From: Skeletonema tropicum | Lineage: Eukaryota; Bacillariophyta; Thalassiosirophyceae; Thalassiosirales; Thalassiosiraceae | NCBI GenBank assembly: GCA_037178625.1 | Contig: CM074149.1 | Location: 558,001-622,000 of the forward strand | Reading direction: 5' to 3' | Length of the DNA stretch: 64,000 bases | Shown: positions 10,028 to 21,245 of the stretch, piece after piece | Layout: every line of letters begins with the position of its first letter | Numbering within the stretch: the first letter of the stretch is position 1 | Notes under the pieces: generated by a model | The model's database searches: none | What the model was told of the DNA's origin: nothing | Seen by the model: only the letters and a program-made list of their open reading frames with translations | Program-made: the position numbers and the translations under genes

Positions 10028-11383
10028 TCATTGCTCCACATCTGTATCTGCTCCATCGTTTGAGTAGTTCTCAAAGTCTTGCTCATCCTCATTATCTAAT
10101 TCTTGCTTGGACCGGGAAGAATTTGAGTACGAATTCTCTTCGTCAGAAGATTCAATCTCTTCGCCAGATTCATCGTCCAACCCATCCGCTACCGCTAATT
10201 CGTCTCCGAGTTTGGCATCTACTTCTCCATCTCCATCATCTTGCAGATCATCATCTTCTATCTCGTGTAGACTGATACTCAAGTGTGTTGCGTGGAGCAT
10301 TCCTTCCGGAAGTGTTACAGCTAAAGATTCTTCGCCGACATCTTCTTCTTTCTCCTCCTGCCCTTTTGTCCATTCTGCATGAAAGTTGAACCCTCCTCCG
10401 TCCTTCTTTACGAAAAGACGCTTATTCTCCTCATCCAGCTGTTTCAACATCTCAATTGCATCGGCATGTTCACGCTTGAGTGATGCAAAGTCCATGAAAT
10501 AAGAGTCTGTCGACTTCTTCGTTGGCTTCTTCTTTTGTGAAGACAGCTTGCCTTTGGGCAAGGTTTGCTTAAACTCAACGCCATCACTATCACTCACTTT
10601 CGATCGATTCGAGTTATCTCCATTTTCCTTGCCTTCGCTGCTGCCACGGCTGCTACGGCTGCTACTACTGTCACTACTCCGGCTGTTATCTCGAGCAAGA
10701 TTTACTGATATGTTGGAATCCTTGTTTTGTTGTCTTTGTATAGCATTTGGCTTGATCTTACTCGTAGTTTCCTCCTTCTTCTTTATCGAGTTGATAGTCC
10801 CCTCCTTCTTCTTCATCGAGTTCATAGTCCGGCCAGCATCTGGACATGGGCCGACCTTGAGCCCTCCTCCAGATTGCTTGCTCACTTTGACTTCGACATC
10901 CTCTTTTCTCTTCGTGACATTCTCTCGGGCAGGAGCAGGCTTGCGACGATTCAGTTCTATACTATCTATTGCATACTGAGACACCAATGGCAATTGTTTC
11001 TTCTCTGGCTCATCAGCATTATTTGCCTCTCTTTTTGCTTTCGTTCGGCTTTTCTCCGGAGCTGTCGTAGAGGACGATTTCTCTAGTCTGAGCTTCAATC
11101 CACATTTAGTAAACTCATACGGTGTAGCAGCACAACTAGTATCTACCAGAAAGCCCTTCTTTTCATCTCTTCTCTTTGCTTCCCGTTTTCGTTGCCTGAT
11201 CTGTTCTTTTCTTCTCTTTTCCAATTGGCTTGCTTGCCACGTGTTATGCTGCATTGATTGATTGATGCTGCCTCTTATATTTTTCAAGCGAGAGAGTCGC
11301 TTTTGTTCTGCGTAGTCGACAAACTTGCTCATTCCAAGCCCACCATTTGAGGCGGCTTTCTTTTTCTTTAACCACTCATCCAT
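10028..11383 (-). CDS. Charged coiled-coil protein of unknown function (451 aa)
   Basis: Single-exon ORF from the ATG at 11381-11383 (MDEWLKKKKAASNGGLG). The N-terminal ~95 residues are a strongly basic helix (QLEKRRKEQIRQRKREAKRR). The middle is Lys/Ser-rich with duplicated short motifs (MKKKEGTINSI / IKKKEETTSKI), then a Ser run. A short coiled coil follows (DFASLKREHADAIEMLKQLD), and the last ~100 residues are very acidic with many Asp-Glu and Ser. A basic N terminus with an acidic C terminus fits a nuclear or RNA/chromatin-linked protein, but I recognise no domain. The composition is steady along its length and there are no internal stops, which supports a real gene. Confidence 0.7.
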   Translation of the reverse strand: MDEWLKKKKAASNGGLGMSKFVDYAEQKRLSRLKNIRGSINQSMQHNTWQASQLEKRRKEQIRQRKREAKRRDEKKGFLVDTSCAATPYEFTKCGLKLRLEKSSSTTAPEKSRTKAKREANNADEPEKKQLPLVSQYAIDSIELNRRKPAPARENVTKRKEDVEVKVSKQSGGGLKVGPCPDAGRTMNSMKKKEGTINSIKKKEETTSKIKPNAIQRQQNKDSNISVNLARDNSRSSDSSSSRSSRGSSEGKENGDNSNRSKVSDSDGVEFKQTLPKGKLSSQKKKPTKKSTDSYFMDFASLKREHADAIEMLKQLDEENKRLFVKKDGGGFNFHAEWTKGQEEKEEDVGEESLAVTLPEGMLHATHLSISLHEIEDDDLQDDGDGEVDAKLGDELAVADGLDDESGEEIESSDEENSYSNSSRSKQELDNEDEQDFENYSNDGADTDVEQ

Positions 11384-12227
11384 GTTGAAATCGAATGATG
11401 GTTAACGTGTCGATCTGGGGAAGCACGAGGTATTGTAATGCGAATTCAAATCCAATTTTTACCTCCCTTCTCGACCTCGACTTTGGAGAAAGAAGTCAGA
11501 TCTCGGCTTCTCCTGTTCTAGATTACGAATCAACAGAAAGAAGAAAATTTGCAGCGGTTTCGAGCGGCTTGCTGTTGCTCAACACACCATGCTTCCTCAT
11601 CACACTTTGCTATTGCTTTTGCAAGAAACCATCGCGAAGAACAGGAAAGTATCTTGCAGAGGCGTTCCCGCCCTTTTGGGGGTTCCCGGAAATTTCGCTT
11701 CTAGCACCTTGCACGAAGTGCTTTGTCCAACTCTTTTGGGACTTCCTTAGATTTTGTAGTCTCCACAAAGTTATCCGATGGACAGCACCCTCCATCGATA
11801 CACTTTCCTCCTTCCTAATCTACCTGCAAGATCTGCTTCCTACCATGCTCTCCTGTTGACAGCAATGGCCCATATTAATGAATCCAACGCCACGGATCAA
11901 TAGTAATGGTAGTTGTTAGTCGATTGTTGCTGCTGGGTTCATGAATTTATTGTTTATACCATGCTCTTATCTACTACACACTTGGTCGATATTTTCCCCG
12001 GAAATTTTGCTTCTAGCACCTTGCACGCAGTGCTTTGTCCCACTCTTTTGGGACTTCACATATCACATAGACAAAGATTTTGTAGTCTCCACAAAGTTAT
12101 CCGATGCCGATGGACAGCACCCTCCATCGATACACTTTCCTCCTTCCTAATCTACCTACAAATAGATCGGAACTTTGGGCCCAAATAAGTTTTAGGGAGG
12201 TCGGTACATACGGTCTTAAGAAAGTAC
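11384..12227. repeat. Intergenic with a ~150-bp direct repeat pair
   Basis: No gene seen. Two direct copies lie about 310 bp apart (roughly 11685-11836 and 11994-12157). They share TTCTAGCACCTTGCACG, TTTTGTAGTCTCCACAAAG and CACCCTCCATCGATACAC, with small indels. They may be shared regulatory sequence or a local duplication. Confidence 0.65.
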
Positions 12228-13533
12228 TTAAGGTTGCAAGTCAGCAGGAAGCCTAGTGTACATTGCTGGGATGACTTGGAGTGAAATGTTATGTTCAACA
12301 CATTCCCATCCAATAGCAAGATGATCACCACCTATTCCTTCTTTGTGAATCGCTTCAAGGTAGTACTCCTTCCCCGCCTCAAGAATTTTTTTCCCCCTTT
12401 GTGATGAATACTTTTTCCATTGCTTGACGTTAGTCCACCCATTTACATATGCAATTCTTTCCTTATTGGCAGGATCTGTGTCAGTGCTCAGGTTCAACTC
12501 GGAGTAATCGTCCGAAGCTATGTACAAGTCCCACTCGCAAGTCACTGGTGGCAAGATGTGTGTTTGCAATCGCTGGCCATAGCAGTTACTAATGTCCCTA
12601 ACTTCAAGAGTAGAAGTCAAGATCAGAGAATTAGAGGGGGTGGAAGGGTATGATGGATGATTTACGAGTGCTTCAAGTTCGTCGGAGCAGAGGGCGAGTT
12701 GAAACCATTGTTTTAAAAGTGCACCACGGGTAACTGAAGGGCTGTATGAGGTTGAAGGGTAGGTCGAAGGTACCCGCCGATAGAGATGGCTCAGATGATG
12801 GTGTCTTTGAGATCGAAGGGTTGGTCGAAGGTATCGCCGATGGAAGAAGAGATGGTTCAGATGATGGCGCCGCCGATGGAAGAAGAGATGGTTCAGATGA
12901 TGGCGCCTTTGAGATCGAAGGGTTGGTCGAAGGTACCGCCGATGGAAGAAGAGATGGCTCAGATGATGGCGCCGCCGATGGAAGAAGAGATGGTTCAGAT
13001 GATGGCGCCTTTGAGATCGAAGGGTAGGTCGAAGGTACCACCGATGGAAGAAGAGATGGTTCAGATGATGGCGCCGCTGATGGAAGAAGAGATGGTTCAG
13101 ATGATGACGCTTTTGCTGACTTTGACATAGGCACCCTAGAGGATTTCGGCCCCTTAGACTATTTCCCTTTTGCTCCAGTAATAGCAGAAGCTTGGTTCTT
13201 TTCAATGCTCTTGTTCTTATTTTGCCACACCCCAATCCCTGTTCCAGCAGCAACCATTACCAACAACGCAGCAGCTCCTGCATACTTTGACGTTTTATTC
13301 CAGCTCCGATGCCAATAGTAGCGTGGGCGTGGATGATTAGCTGCTACTGCAGTACCTTCACCATCTTGACCTTCAAAACCTGCCTCGTGATCCCCTTCGT
13401 TGTTCCAGTTCCAGTTCCGCCAACTCCAACTAGCCTCAACTTCCACTCCTGCTCCTGCTCCTGTATCAGTGCCTCCATCGGGGTTTGCAGTTTCAGAAGG
13501 GGCAGTTTGCTCAAAAGGGTTACTCGTAGTCAT
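12228..13533 (-). pseudogene. Single-pass membrane protein with PSxxPS repeats and a PA14 domain, broken by a stop and a frameshift
   Basis: From the ATG at 13533 the order is a polar N terminus (MTTSNPFEQTAPSE), a Trp/Asn patch, one membrane span (YAGAAALLVMVAAGTGIGVW, about residues 80-100), then GAKGK and an in-frame TAG at 13159-13161. The same frame continues into tandem PSSEPSLLPSA and PSTNPSISKA repeats. Near 12770 one extra G (GCGGGTACC against GCGGTACC in sister repeats) shifts the frame, and the next frame runs to the stop at 12228-12230. It encodes a PA14 domain: WDLYIASDDYSELNLS, DPANKERIAYVNGWT, EAGKEYYLEAIHKEG, GGDHLAIGWE. PA14 domains bind carbohydrates, and diatom PSxxPS proteins are usually secreted or wall-associated. 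Either a decaying gene or one with assembly errors. Confidence 0.7.
12783..13115. repeat. Coding minisatellite (PSxxPS repeats)
   Basis: Tandem units of about 33-36 bp (GATGGAAGAAGAGATGG, then TTCAGATGATGGCGCC) alternate with a segment containing GAGATCGAAGGGTTGGTCG, giving a higher-order period near 105 bp. On the minus strand this codes for alternating PSSEPSLLPSA and PSTNPSISKA. The repeat keeps several plus-strand frames open as well; those are artefacts. Confidence 0.85.
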
Positions 13534-14220
13534 AGTATATTTGATGATGGCACACTGTGACTATGTTATGGTTATGAGAAAAAGTCAAGGTTAGCAATGA
13601 ATGATTTGCGCAGCCATAGCACCAAAACCAAAGTCGCTAAGCCAGCGACAGCGAGACGTCCGTGAGTCGTGAGACTGTGATTACAACTTCGCTGTGCCTC
13701 TACCTCTAATATCGGCGCATGTTGAACGAACACACTGACACTGCACCAGCATAATTCAATGATGAGCCCCGCTCAGCAATCACGCCTCCTGATATGAGAT
13801 AGCCATCGCAAAAGAAAAGCAAAAGAAACTTACCTATTCACCTATACTCTTGTGAATACTCTTGATATAATCGAGCAGCGATGGAAACAACAGTCAACAG
13901 CAACACACCTCTAAAAAAATTATGTACTGAGCAACAACGGCCTTCAACTAACAGGGCCACGAAACCTCGATTTTCGATTCAAACGAGGCCAAAAATTCAG
14001 TAAGACTACATGCTTTCTGATTCACGGGAACCTAACCCCTAACTTTAACCTTAACATTTCACTTTATGTTCCCAGTTTTGCGAGCGTTAGCGAGGTTTGC
14101 AACGAGAAAGAGAGCTGGAGAGAGCCGCTGCAGATCCTGAATCAGTACATACTTTTTAGAAGTAATGGTATGTAATGATACGTACCGTAGGTAACGTGCG
14201 CTGAGATTGACAGCAAGGTT
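13534..14220. other. Intergenic, upstream of the PA14 gene and up to the retroelement copy
   Basis: No gene seen. The last bases before the element, AGCAAGGTT at 14212-14220, match the sequence flanking the other kinase arm (see the kinase inverted repeat). Confidence 0.45.
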
Positions 14221-15361
14221 AAATAGACAAGACAACCGCCTTTTCAGATTCAACCTCCTCCGCTGTTTACGTATGAACATTTGGGAAACAACAGAACAAC
14301 TCAAATGCCCCTTCTGCAAACAAGACTTCGACACAAAAGGAGACCATCTATATCAATGCAGCCACCTCAGCAAACAATTCAAAACGAAGATGCACAACAA
14401 ATGGAGAGATATGTGGCACAAAGAGATGGAAACACTCATTCCCTTCATCCAACTCACAGACACAAAAATCTGTAAAGAAACTACAGGCTTAGTCCGCAGC
14501 ATCAAAAAATCCAACATTAAACCATTCGACACCCATTTCAACCTCCCAATAGTCTCAAACGAGAACCACTTCAGATGCAAACTATCTAAAATTGGATTTG
14601 ACATGGTCACATGCAACTCTGACACTTGCCCTTCTCCATCCCGAGGTGGAAGTAACGCTAAATCAAACAATATCGTCGCGTCACTCCTTTCGGCAGAGAA
14701 GATCAAGTTTCAAAGAGGCAGAGGTTCAAATGCATCACGCACCGACAGCTCATCACAAATAACACTCACCGGAGAACAAATCATCGGAGAACTTTACTCA
14801 GATAACATGCAACTACTTCCTTTTGCAATCAGCCCACTAGGACTCTTCGGACCTACAATTAATTACTTCCTATACGGCAGCGACTACAAAACACTCCACA
14901 ACATCGACAAGTCCAACTTTCCAAACGCATCCAACATGGCTCACCAAGCATTCACTAGAACCCCATCAAACATCCTAGAACGAGCTGATTCAATTTGGAA
15001 ATCGAAACAACGAAACTACCATTATGGGGGATCCTACAAAAGCCCAGATCCAAGCACCTACTACACACAAATATTCGGGAGAACGGTTTGTAAGGCAAAC
15101 GGCTCAGCAGGACTAGCTGCCATTCAAGCACTTTATGAGAGCAACAATGGCCCGATAACAGCGTCGTCACTTAATGATGACCAAATTTCATATTTATTAT
15201 TCAGTACAGGTGGCAGATCTACTTCACAAAGAAGTAGCTCTCAGTCGACTCAAGAGTCTTCTCAGCCCCCCCAAAAGCGAAGGCGTATCCACGATTCTTT
15301 TCTTGTTTGCAATACCAGTGATACGTAGTTTACCGTAGCACAGAAATAACCTAAAGCCCCA
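14221..15361 (+). mobile_element. 5'-truncated copy of the non-LTR retroelement found at 44140-48711
   Basis: From AAATAGACAAGACAACCGCC to CCTAAAGCCCCA this matches 47552-48710 closely. It holds only the C-terminal part of the polyprotein (open 14207-15328): the CPFCKQDFDTKGDHLYQCSH zinc motif, the KPFDTHFNLP and IGFDMVTC segment, and a Ser/Gln-rich tail. Relative to the longer copy it has a replaced stretch just before the end (QKRRRIHDSF against TDAFLFHRHKRARI) and lacks four residues near YFLYG. A missing 5' end with a shared 3' end is the usual result of target-primed reverse transcription. There is no poly-A tail and I found no clear target duplication. Confidence 0.8.
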
Positions 15362-15367
15362 CACACA

Positions 15368-17317
15368 ACGATTTGCTGCATGGGCTATTAACGTTTTACT
15401 GCTAGGTCTCTAGGTATCGATACAACTATTGGCTTGGTCATAATTGATCGTCTTCAAAACACACAATCTGCCAGGCAATAGTAATTTCCGAAGGCACTCT
15501 AGATTCCTCTCCAACGTTAATCTTGCAAGCCAATCATCCTATCATCGAGACATCAAAGTCAGTCATTCCAACAATCCACGGATGCAACAACGCCTCTTGC
15601 GCCGTAAACCTCTCCCGTGGATCCTTGGTTAACAAACTCTTGATGAAGTCAATACACTGCAAAGACTTGTTGGACCATCCCATAAACGAAGGAAATTCCA
15701 CATTTCCCTCGGCAATGGAGGCATATATCTCAGGATCGGTATCTCCATCGAAGGGAGGATAGCCGGCTAATAGGATGTAGGCTATAACTCCAATGGACCA
15801 AACATCTGTTGGAGAGGAGTAGTTGCACTTGAGAAGCTCTGGGGACATGTAGTAAATAGTGCCACGGAACTTGGATAGATTCCTATCGATTCCGTGACGA
15901 TGCCTTCTTGCGAGACCAAAGTCAATCAATTTGATAGACGGGGATTCCTCATTGGTGGAATCATCAAGTAGAATGTTCTCGGGCTTGACATCTCGGTGGA
16001 TAATCCCATTGGCATGCAGATATGCCACTGCCTCCAGGAGTGACTTGATGATACGTGCCGATGACCGCTCATTGAAGCATCCTTGGCGATTGTTGTTGAA
16101 ACACTGCTCGATTCTATCAAATAGTTCACCAGAGCACTTTTCCGTGACAATGTGAACATGGTGTGCATCCTCGTAGCAGTCAATCAATCGTATGATGGAG
16201 GGGTGTTGGACAGATGCAAGCAGGTCAATCTCCCTACGGAGATGATGATGAAGACTTGTATTCTTGGCCTTTTCGATGGATTTGACAGCGAATAATGTGT
16301 TGGTTCGAATATGGACGCATTCTCGGACGACGCCGTAGCATCCAGTGCCTAGAATGGTGGGTAGGATGATGTAATCGTTGAGGATGTTGGATAGACGGCC
16401 ACATGTGACGGGGTAGAAGTTGAGCGGCTGCTGCTGCCCTTCATCTTGGACGGCATAAGTGTAAGTTGAGGACGAAGAGGAGGCAGAAGAGGACGAGGAG
16501 ACCGAGCTGTCTGATGGGCATGACGTGGAAGCAGCAGGCTGGTGCTTGAGGGTGTCATGAAATGGCTTTACAAGATCACCCTCTTTGGCGCTTTCGTCTT
16601 CGATGTCGCTGAGGTTCATGCAAATATCCAAATGCCCAAGTGTTATGCTGAGATTCAAGTTCTCGATAGACTGGTTGAGCTCCTCTATGGGAGAGTCGTC
16701 AGCTACAGCTGCTGCTCTGGCGACGTTGGATGGACGGCCGCACGTCTGCTCCTTTCTCAATGACAATGACTCTCGGCGATGTTGAACGTCATCAGTTAGA
16801 TGGGACGAAGACGTCGTGGAGGAAGAAGACGACGAAGACACTGATTCACACGATGATGGACATGATGATGCGGTGGAAGCATCCGAATGCTGTTGATAGA
16901 GTGTGTATTCCTCACTGATGCTTTCGCTGTTGTTGACCTGGTTGCTAATAAGACCAAAATTGACATGACCAGTTGACAGGCTGAGATCCATCGCTTCAAT
17001 GGATTGACTGAGTTCGTTGTTACCAAGAGAATAGAACATGATCGTTTGTACTCTGAATATCTTCTATTCGTGTGTAGCTATATGAGTATGGAAGATCTCT
17101 CTGTTAAGTATATTGTCTACTGATTTAAGCATTAGCGATATGATAACACACACAAATTCCAGCAACGAACGGTGACATGATGGAGATGATGCGGAAAATA
17201 CGGGGTCATTAGAGAAGGTTGAGGTTCTCCACGAGGTCATTAAGATGGACATTTTGTGAATTGGGCTACTCGAGCGGTTATGTCTTCTTATCAAATCAGT
17301 ACCTGACGTGCATCGTT
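15368..17317. repeat. Large inverted repeat, left arm (kinase gene A)
   Basis: Pairs in inverted orientation with 23185-25147. Homology includes the whole kinase coding region, about 280 bp of 5' flank (shared ACGTCAGGTACTGAT and CATGTCACCGTTCGTTGCTG) and about 160 bp of 3' flank (shared TTAACGTTTTACTGCTAGG). The arms are ~1.95 kb and ~5.9 kb apart. Confidence 0.85.
15534..17039 (-). CDS. CAMK-like Ser/Thr protein kinase, copy A (501 aa)
   Basis: The start is the ATG at 17037-17039. The N-terminal ~220 residues are Ser-rich and hold two related segments: [20 protein letters not shown]...TCGRPSN and [20 protein letters not shown]...TCGRLSN. The kinase domain follows with every key motif: glycine loop [19 protein letters not shown] (catalytic Lys), [51 protein letters not shown], and the C-lobe Arg in [16 protein letters not shown]. 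Sequence and lobe spacing fit the CAMK/CDPK group, but there are no EF hands, so calcium control would have to come through a partner. Copy B lies inverted ~6.4 kb away. Confidence 0.9.
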   Translation of the reverse strand: MFYSLGNNELSQSIEAMDLSLSTGHVNFGLISNQVNNSESISEEYTLYQQHSDASTASSCPSSCESVSSSSSSSTTSSSHLTDDVQHRRESLSLRKEQTCGRPSNVARAAAVADDSPIEELNQSIENLNLSITLGHLDICMNLSDIEDESAKEGDLVKPFHDTLKHQPAASTSCPSDSSVSSSSSASSSSSTYTYAVQDEGQQQPLNFYPVTCGRLSNILNDYIILPTILGTGCYGVVRECVHIRTNTLFAVKSIEKAKNTSLHHHLRREIDLLASVQHPSIIRLIDCYEDAHHVHIVTEKCSGELFDRIEQCFNNNRQGCFNERSSARIIKSLLEAVAYLHANGIIHRDVKPENILLDDSTNEESPSIKLIDFGLARRHRHGIDRNLSKFRGTIYYMSPELLKCNYSSPTDVWSIGVIAYILLAGYPPFDGDTDPEIYASIAEGNVEFPSFMGWSNKSLQCIDFIKSLLTKDPRERFTAQEALLHPWIVGMTDFDVSMIG

Positions 17318-17759
17318 CGAGGTCATTGTTCGTAGACAAGCAAATTCAAGTTCGTCGAGGTCATTGTCCTACAACCAGACTTTGGCTTGAAGTTGAAAGG
17401 AAAGCCCACCCAACCGTGAGCTGGACTATTCAGCTACATTGGAATCAGTTCTGAAGGACAAAAGTGAGAGGCATATGAGATACGTTCTCTTGAGAATCCA
17501 GACGGTATCTCATCATTCAATCGAGAGATGGATGACTTCGCTTGAGATAGGCATCTCCGTCCAAGGATCAAGGATACTGCAGCAGCGCAGTAACACAACA
17601 ACAAGGAAGCAGCTCACATCAGGGCCCATCAAGGAGAATAATTCTATGCTGCTCTACTGTTAAGAATTAAGATGTCTTAAACAAGTGTTCAGAAAAGTAA
17701 ATAGCTGCTTGCCTGTGCCTCATGCTCATGTTCAGTCACACAGGAAGAATTACCGCCAC
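17318..17759. other. Intergenic between kinase A 5' flank and the low-complexity gene
   Basis: No gene seen. A short ORF at 17439-17663 has no recognisable features. Confidence 0.4.
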
Positions 17760-20700
17760 TTATGATTCCTGTCTAATAATCTCCCGCCTAAAGCTCCCAA
17801 ACAACCCTCTATCTCGATTACCCCTACTATTGATTGACCTCGTACTCGCTTGCTTGGCCGTCTGACGAATATCAACATTGTGATTATTGGATGTTGTTCC
17901 ACCACCACCACCCCCCATCGTTGGTATCGTAGAAGAAGGAACAACATCGGAGGATAGTTCAGATACTTGGAGTAGATTTGTTTCTTCGTCGGTATGAACA
18001 TATTCGGGTATTACATCATCCTTTTCATCATTTCCATTAGTAGTAGTATGTGCCTTCTTGCCTGCTCCTGCTGCCACTCCTCTTTCGTTTTTGTCGTGTC
18101 ATTGTTGTTGTTATTATCTTTCAAGTTGTTGGGATTCGATGAGAAAGAACGTTGTATATTCTTGATAGGCCTCACCAAACGCATTTGGCTTTGGCTGCTG
18201 TTGCTGTTGTTGATATTGTGAATCATCAAGTCGAACTGTTGCCTCATTGGAGGATGTGTCCTGATTCTCCTCCGTAGGCCATCGAAAGAGGCTTGATAGA
18301 GACCCATTAGAGAATGACCTCATCCGTATTCTCTTGTTGTCGTCGGCGGTAGTCGTCATTGGATGTTCCTCTACCTCCACCACGTCATCACTAGTATTAT
18401 CATCATTAGCAGGTGGTGGTGGAGGTGGTGGTGGTGGTGGCACAAACGGCACCGAAAACCGACGGAATGGATCCAAGATTGATCCCTTTCGTTGGTCCTG
18501 CTGTTGGGACTGTTGTTTTGCACTTGAACTTTTACTACTCCAATCCAAATATTCTTCACCACCCCAGCCTCTCCTTGAGCTCTTTGAGCTATGTGCCTTT
18601 CGCAACAGTAGTCTCCGATTACCAACATTGACATTGTTGTTGTTGTTCGTCTTGTTGTTGGTACCACCACCAATATCAGTATTGAAAATCCCCTCCTTCT
18701 TCTTTTTATTGTTCAATCCCAATCCCGCCCCGCCCCTCTTCTTCTTTTCCTCTGCTGCAGCGTTGTCATCAAGTCGACTCTGTAATAACTCATCGACCTT
18801 ATCAATTTTACCCAACCTTTCCAGATTGTACAATATCCGTTTCATAAAGTCATTCTCCTCCTTCAATTCGTTACTACTTCCACCAATACCAATTTTAGTA
18901 TTGCCTTGTTGCCTCTGTGACAATGATTGATTCTTCTTCAACTCATCATTCTCCTTTTGCAACAGTCCTATCTTAACTTTGTACTTGGAAGTTTCAGCTT
19001 GGTAATGTTGTAGTTCGGATTGTAATTCGGCAACCTTTAGTTTGAGTTGGATGTAGTCCTCCATTATGGAATTGTTGGAGTTGGTACTAAAATTGCTGGA
19101 TGGGGTAGGTGCTTGTTGTTGTTGTTGTTGTTGTGATGATGGCGGTGGTAATGGTGGTGGTGGAGTTGAACGCTTTGGTTGTTGTTGTTGTTGTTCCGAA
19201 TGATGCTTTCGACGCGTGTCATTACTTCGAGTAGTAGGAGGAGGAGTATTATAAATACGATTCATTTCAGGACAACTATCATCACTTTCCGATGATGATG
19301 AGGTTGTTAGTAGTAGAGGTTCCCTTTTCTTTGGTTGTTGTTTTGACGTTGAAACAGAAGAAGAATATTGTGATGTTGATGAAGAATAATACTCTGTTGT
19401 TGTTGTTGTTGTTGTTGTTGTAGCAACAGCATCATTGATGCTATCAAGAGATCGTTGTCGTGGTCTCCGATGCTTTTCTCTCCGCTTTTTCGTTTTATTC
19501 TTCTTCGTTTTATCATCATTGTCACCTTCTTCCTCTTCGTTGTGACTCAATTCAACTTGTATCGCAGAACTATTCTTCAAATGAGCATGATGATCATTTG
19601 AATCGAGATTATATCTCTCTTGTTCTTCTCCTCCACTCAAACCAACAGCTCCTTCTTCCAACAATGATGGACGTCGTCGCCTCTGCCTCCCTATTACTCT
19701 CCTGGCAGATGATGATGATGACAACAATAATGATGAAGGGGAAGTACCACCTGCAGCATCGGGACCACCACCACCCGCTGCATCTGCAGCACTAGCAGCA
19801 GTGTACACTTTGTTGTTATCAGATGCACGCTGCTCCAATGATTGAACTCCATCATTCTTCTTGTTGTTGTTGTTGTTATTGTTGTTGTCACCTCTACTAC
19901 CACCCCTTTGACTCCCTGCTTGACCACCCACACCACCCATGCCACCATCACCACTACACTCATCATCATTATCACTGTCAAACTTTAACTCTTCCAAATG
20001 ATAACAATGAACATCATTCATACTCAATGATCGTCGTATGACACTCGATTCTTTTCTTTGGAGTGTTGGTCTCTCCTGCTTAGTAGTATTGGACTCACTT
20101 GCTGCAGTAGTAGTAGTATTGGACTCTTTGTTGTTATTGCGTGCAGCAGCTGCAGCTGAAGCTACTACGAATGAGGACAATAATTCCGAAGATTCGTGTG
20201 ATATTTCACTATGGTCGAGTGTGGATGATATTGCGAGTAATTCATTCCCATCGTTGGTAGCGTTGGTGGTTGTAGTAGTATTCTTTTGTTGTTGTTTGGA
20301 TTGTGTTTGTGCTCGTCCTTGTCGTTGCTGCTTTAACTGTTGCTGGTGTTGTAACTGCTGTTGTTGTTGTTGTTGTTGTTTGGTCATTGAAGAAACACGT
20401 GCTCGAACCAAACTACCACCACCACCATCATTCGTAGTACCAGCCCCCCTCGTTTCTTCCTCCAATTCACCACCACCACCACATTTCACTTCATCATTAT
20501 CATCATCCTCCTCCAACATTTGAATCAAACTATGCGGAGTAAGCCCCCGTGGTGACGACAAGTCATTATTATTGGTAGTGGTGGTACGTTGTGTATCATC
20601 ATTTTTCAAAATTTTAAACGAGGATGACATGACTAACAACTCATTCCCATCATTTTCAGTTGTTGTTTGGGAGGAGGATGGTACACGACGACGTGTAAAT

Positions 20701-21245
20701 GTTGCAGTTGGTCGTGGTGTGACGGTATGTCTTCTGGATATTCGTCTCCGTTGTTGTGGTTGTGTCTGTTGTGGCTTTAGTTGTGACAAGTTCACATTTC
20801 TTCTCCAATCATCCCCCTGTTGCCCTTTACTACTATCCTCAGTTAATGTCATTTCACCTCCCTTTGCACCACCATTACCATTAGTTGTATCAGCACTATT
20901 ATTTAGAGTGTGAACATTCCTCACAGATCCACCGTTGTTAGTATTCGTCACGACACCATTATACCCATTATTCCTCACATCATTATTCTCACCACCACTA
21001 CCATCCTCTTTCAACAAGAAGGTATAATCAATCGATCCAACCTTGTACCGTTCACTTGCCGAAAGTCGTTCACTACTGCCATTTCGTAATTCCCTCGCTC
21101 GTGATTTACTTCTTCGTCGTTGTTGAGTGCACACATCACGTATTTGATAGGTTGGATTGATATTGATGGATGGACGTCGTTGTTTTCGTCGTGAAGGTGG
21201 TGGATTATTAGTGGAGTTTGATTTGGAGGAGGTTGTGGTGCTCAT
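17760..21245 (-). CDS. Low-complexity Gln/Asn/Ser-rich protein with a short coiled coil, two exons (1,123 aa)
   Basis: The start is the ATG at 21245 (MSTTTSSKSNSTNNPPPS), preferred to an upstream in-frame Met at 21398 that opens a non-conserved-looking leader. Exon 1 runs 21245-18176. A GTGAGG...CAG intron at 18062-18175 (114 nt, phase 1) joins PNAFG to KKAHTTTNGND. Without it the frame ends at 18114 and the well-formed downstream exon (EETNLLQVSELSSDVVPSST...) is orphaned. The protein is dominated by Gln, Asn, Thr, Ser and Gly runs. It has repeated short motifs (NDGNELLVMSSSFKIL / NDGNELLAISSTLDH) and one coiled coil (QLKLKVAELQSELQHYQ...LLQKENDELKK). There is a proline run (PPPPPPPPPP) near 18420. 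Function unknown; this composition is common in nuclear regulatory or condensate-forming proteins. Confidence 0.7.

Noticed and set aside
12746..13130. Long plus-strand ORFs across the PSxxPS minisatellite (RRDGSDDGA and MEEEMVQMMAP repeats)
   Set aside because: They are shadows of the minus-strand coding repeat: a period divisible by three keeps several frames open. They have no flanking coding sequence or start context.
18334..20913. Several plus-strand ORFs rich in Val, Ser, Leu and Cys
   Set aside because: They are antisense to the Gln/Asn/Thr repeat tracts of the minus-strand 1,123-aa gene.
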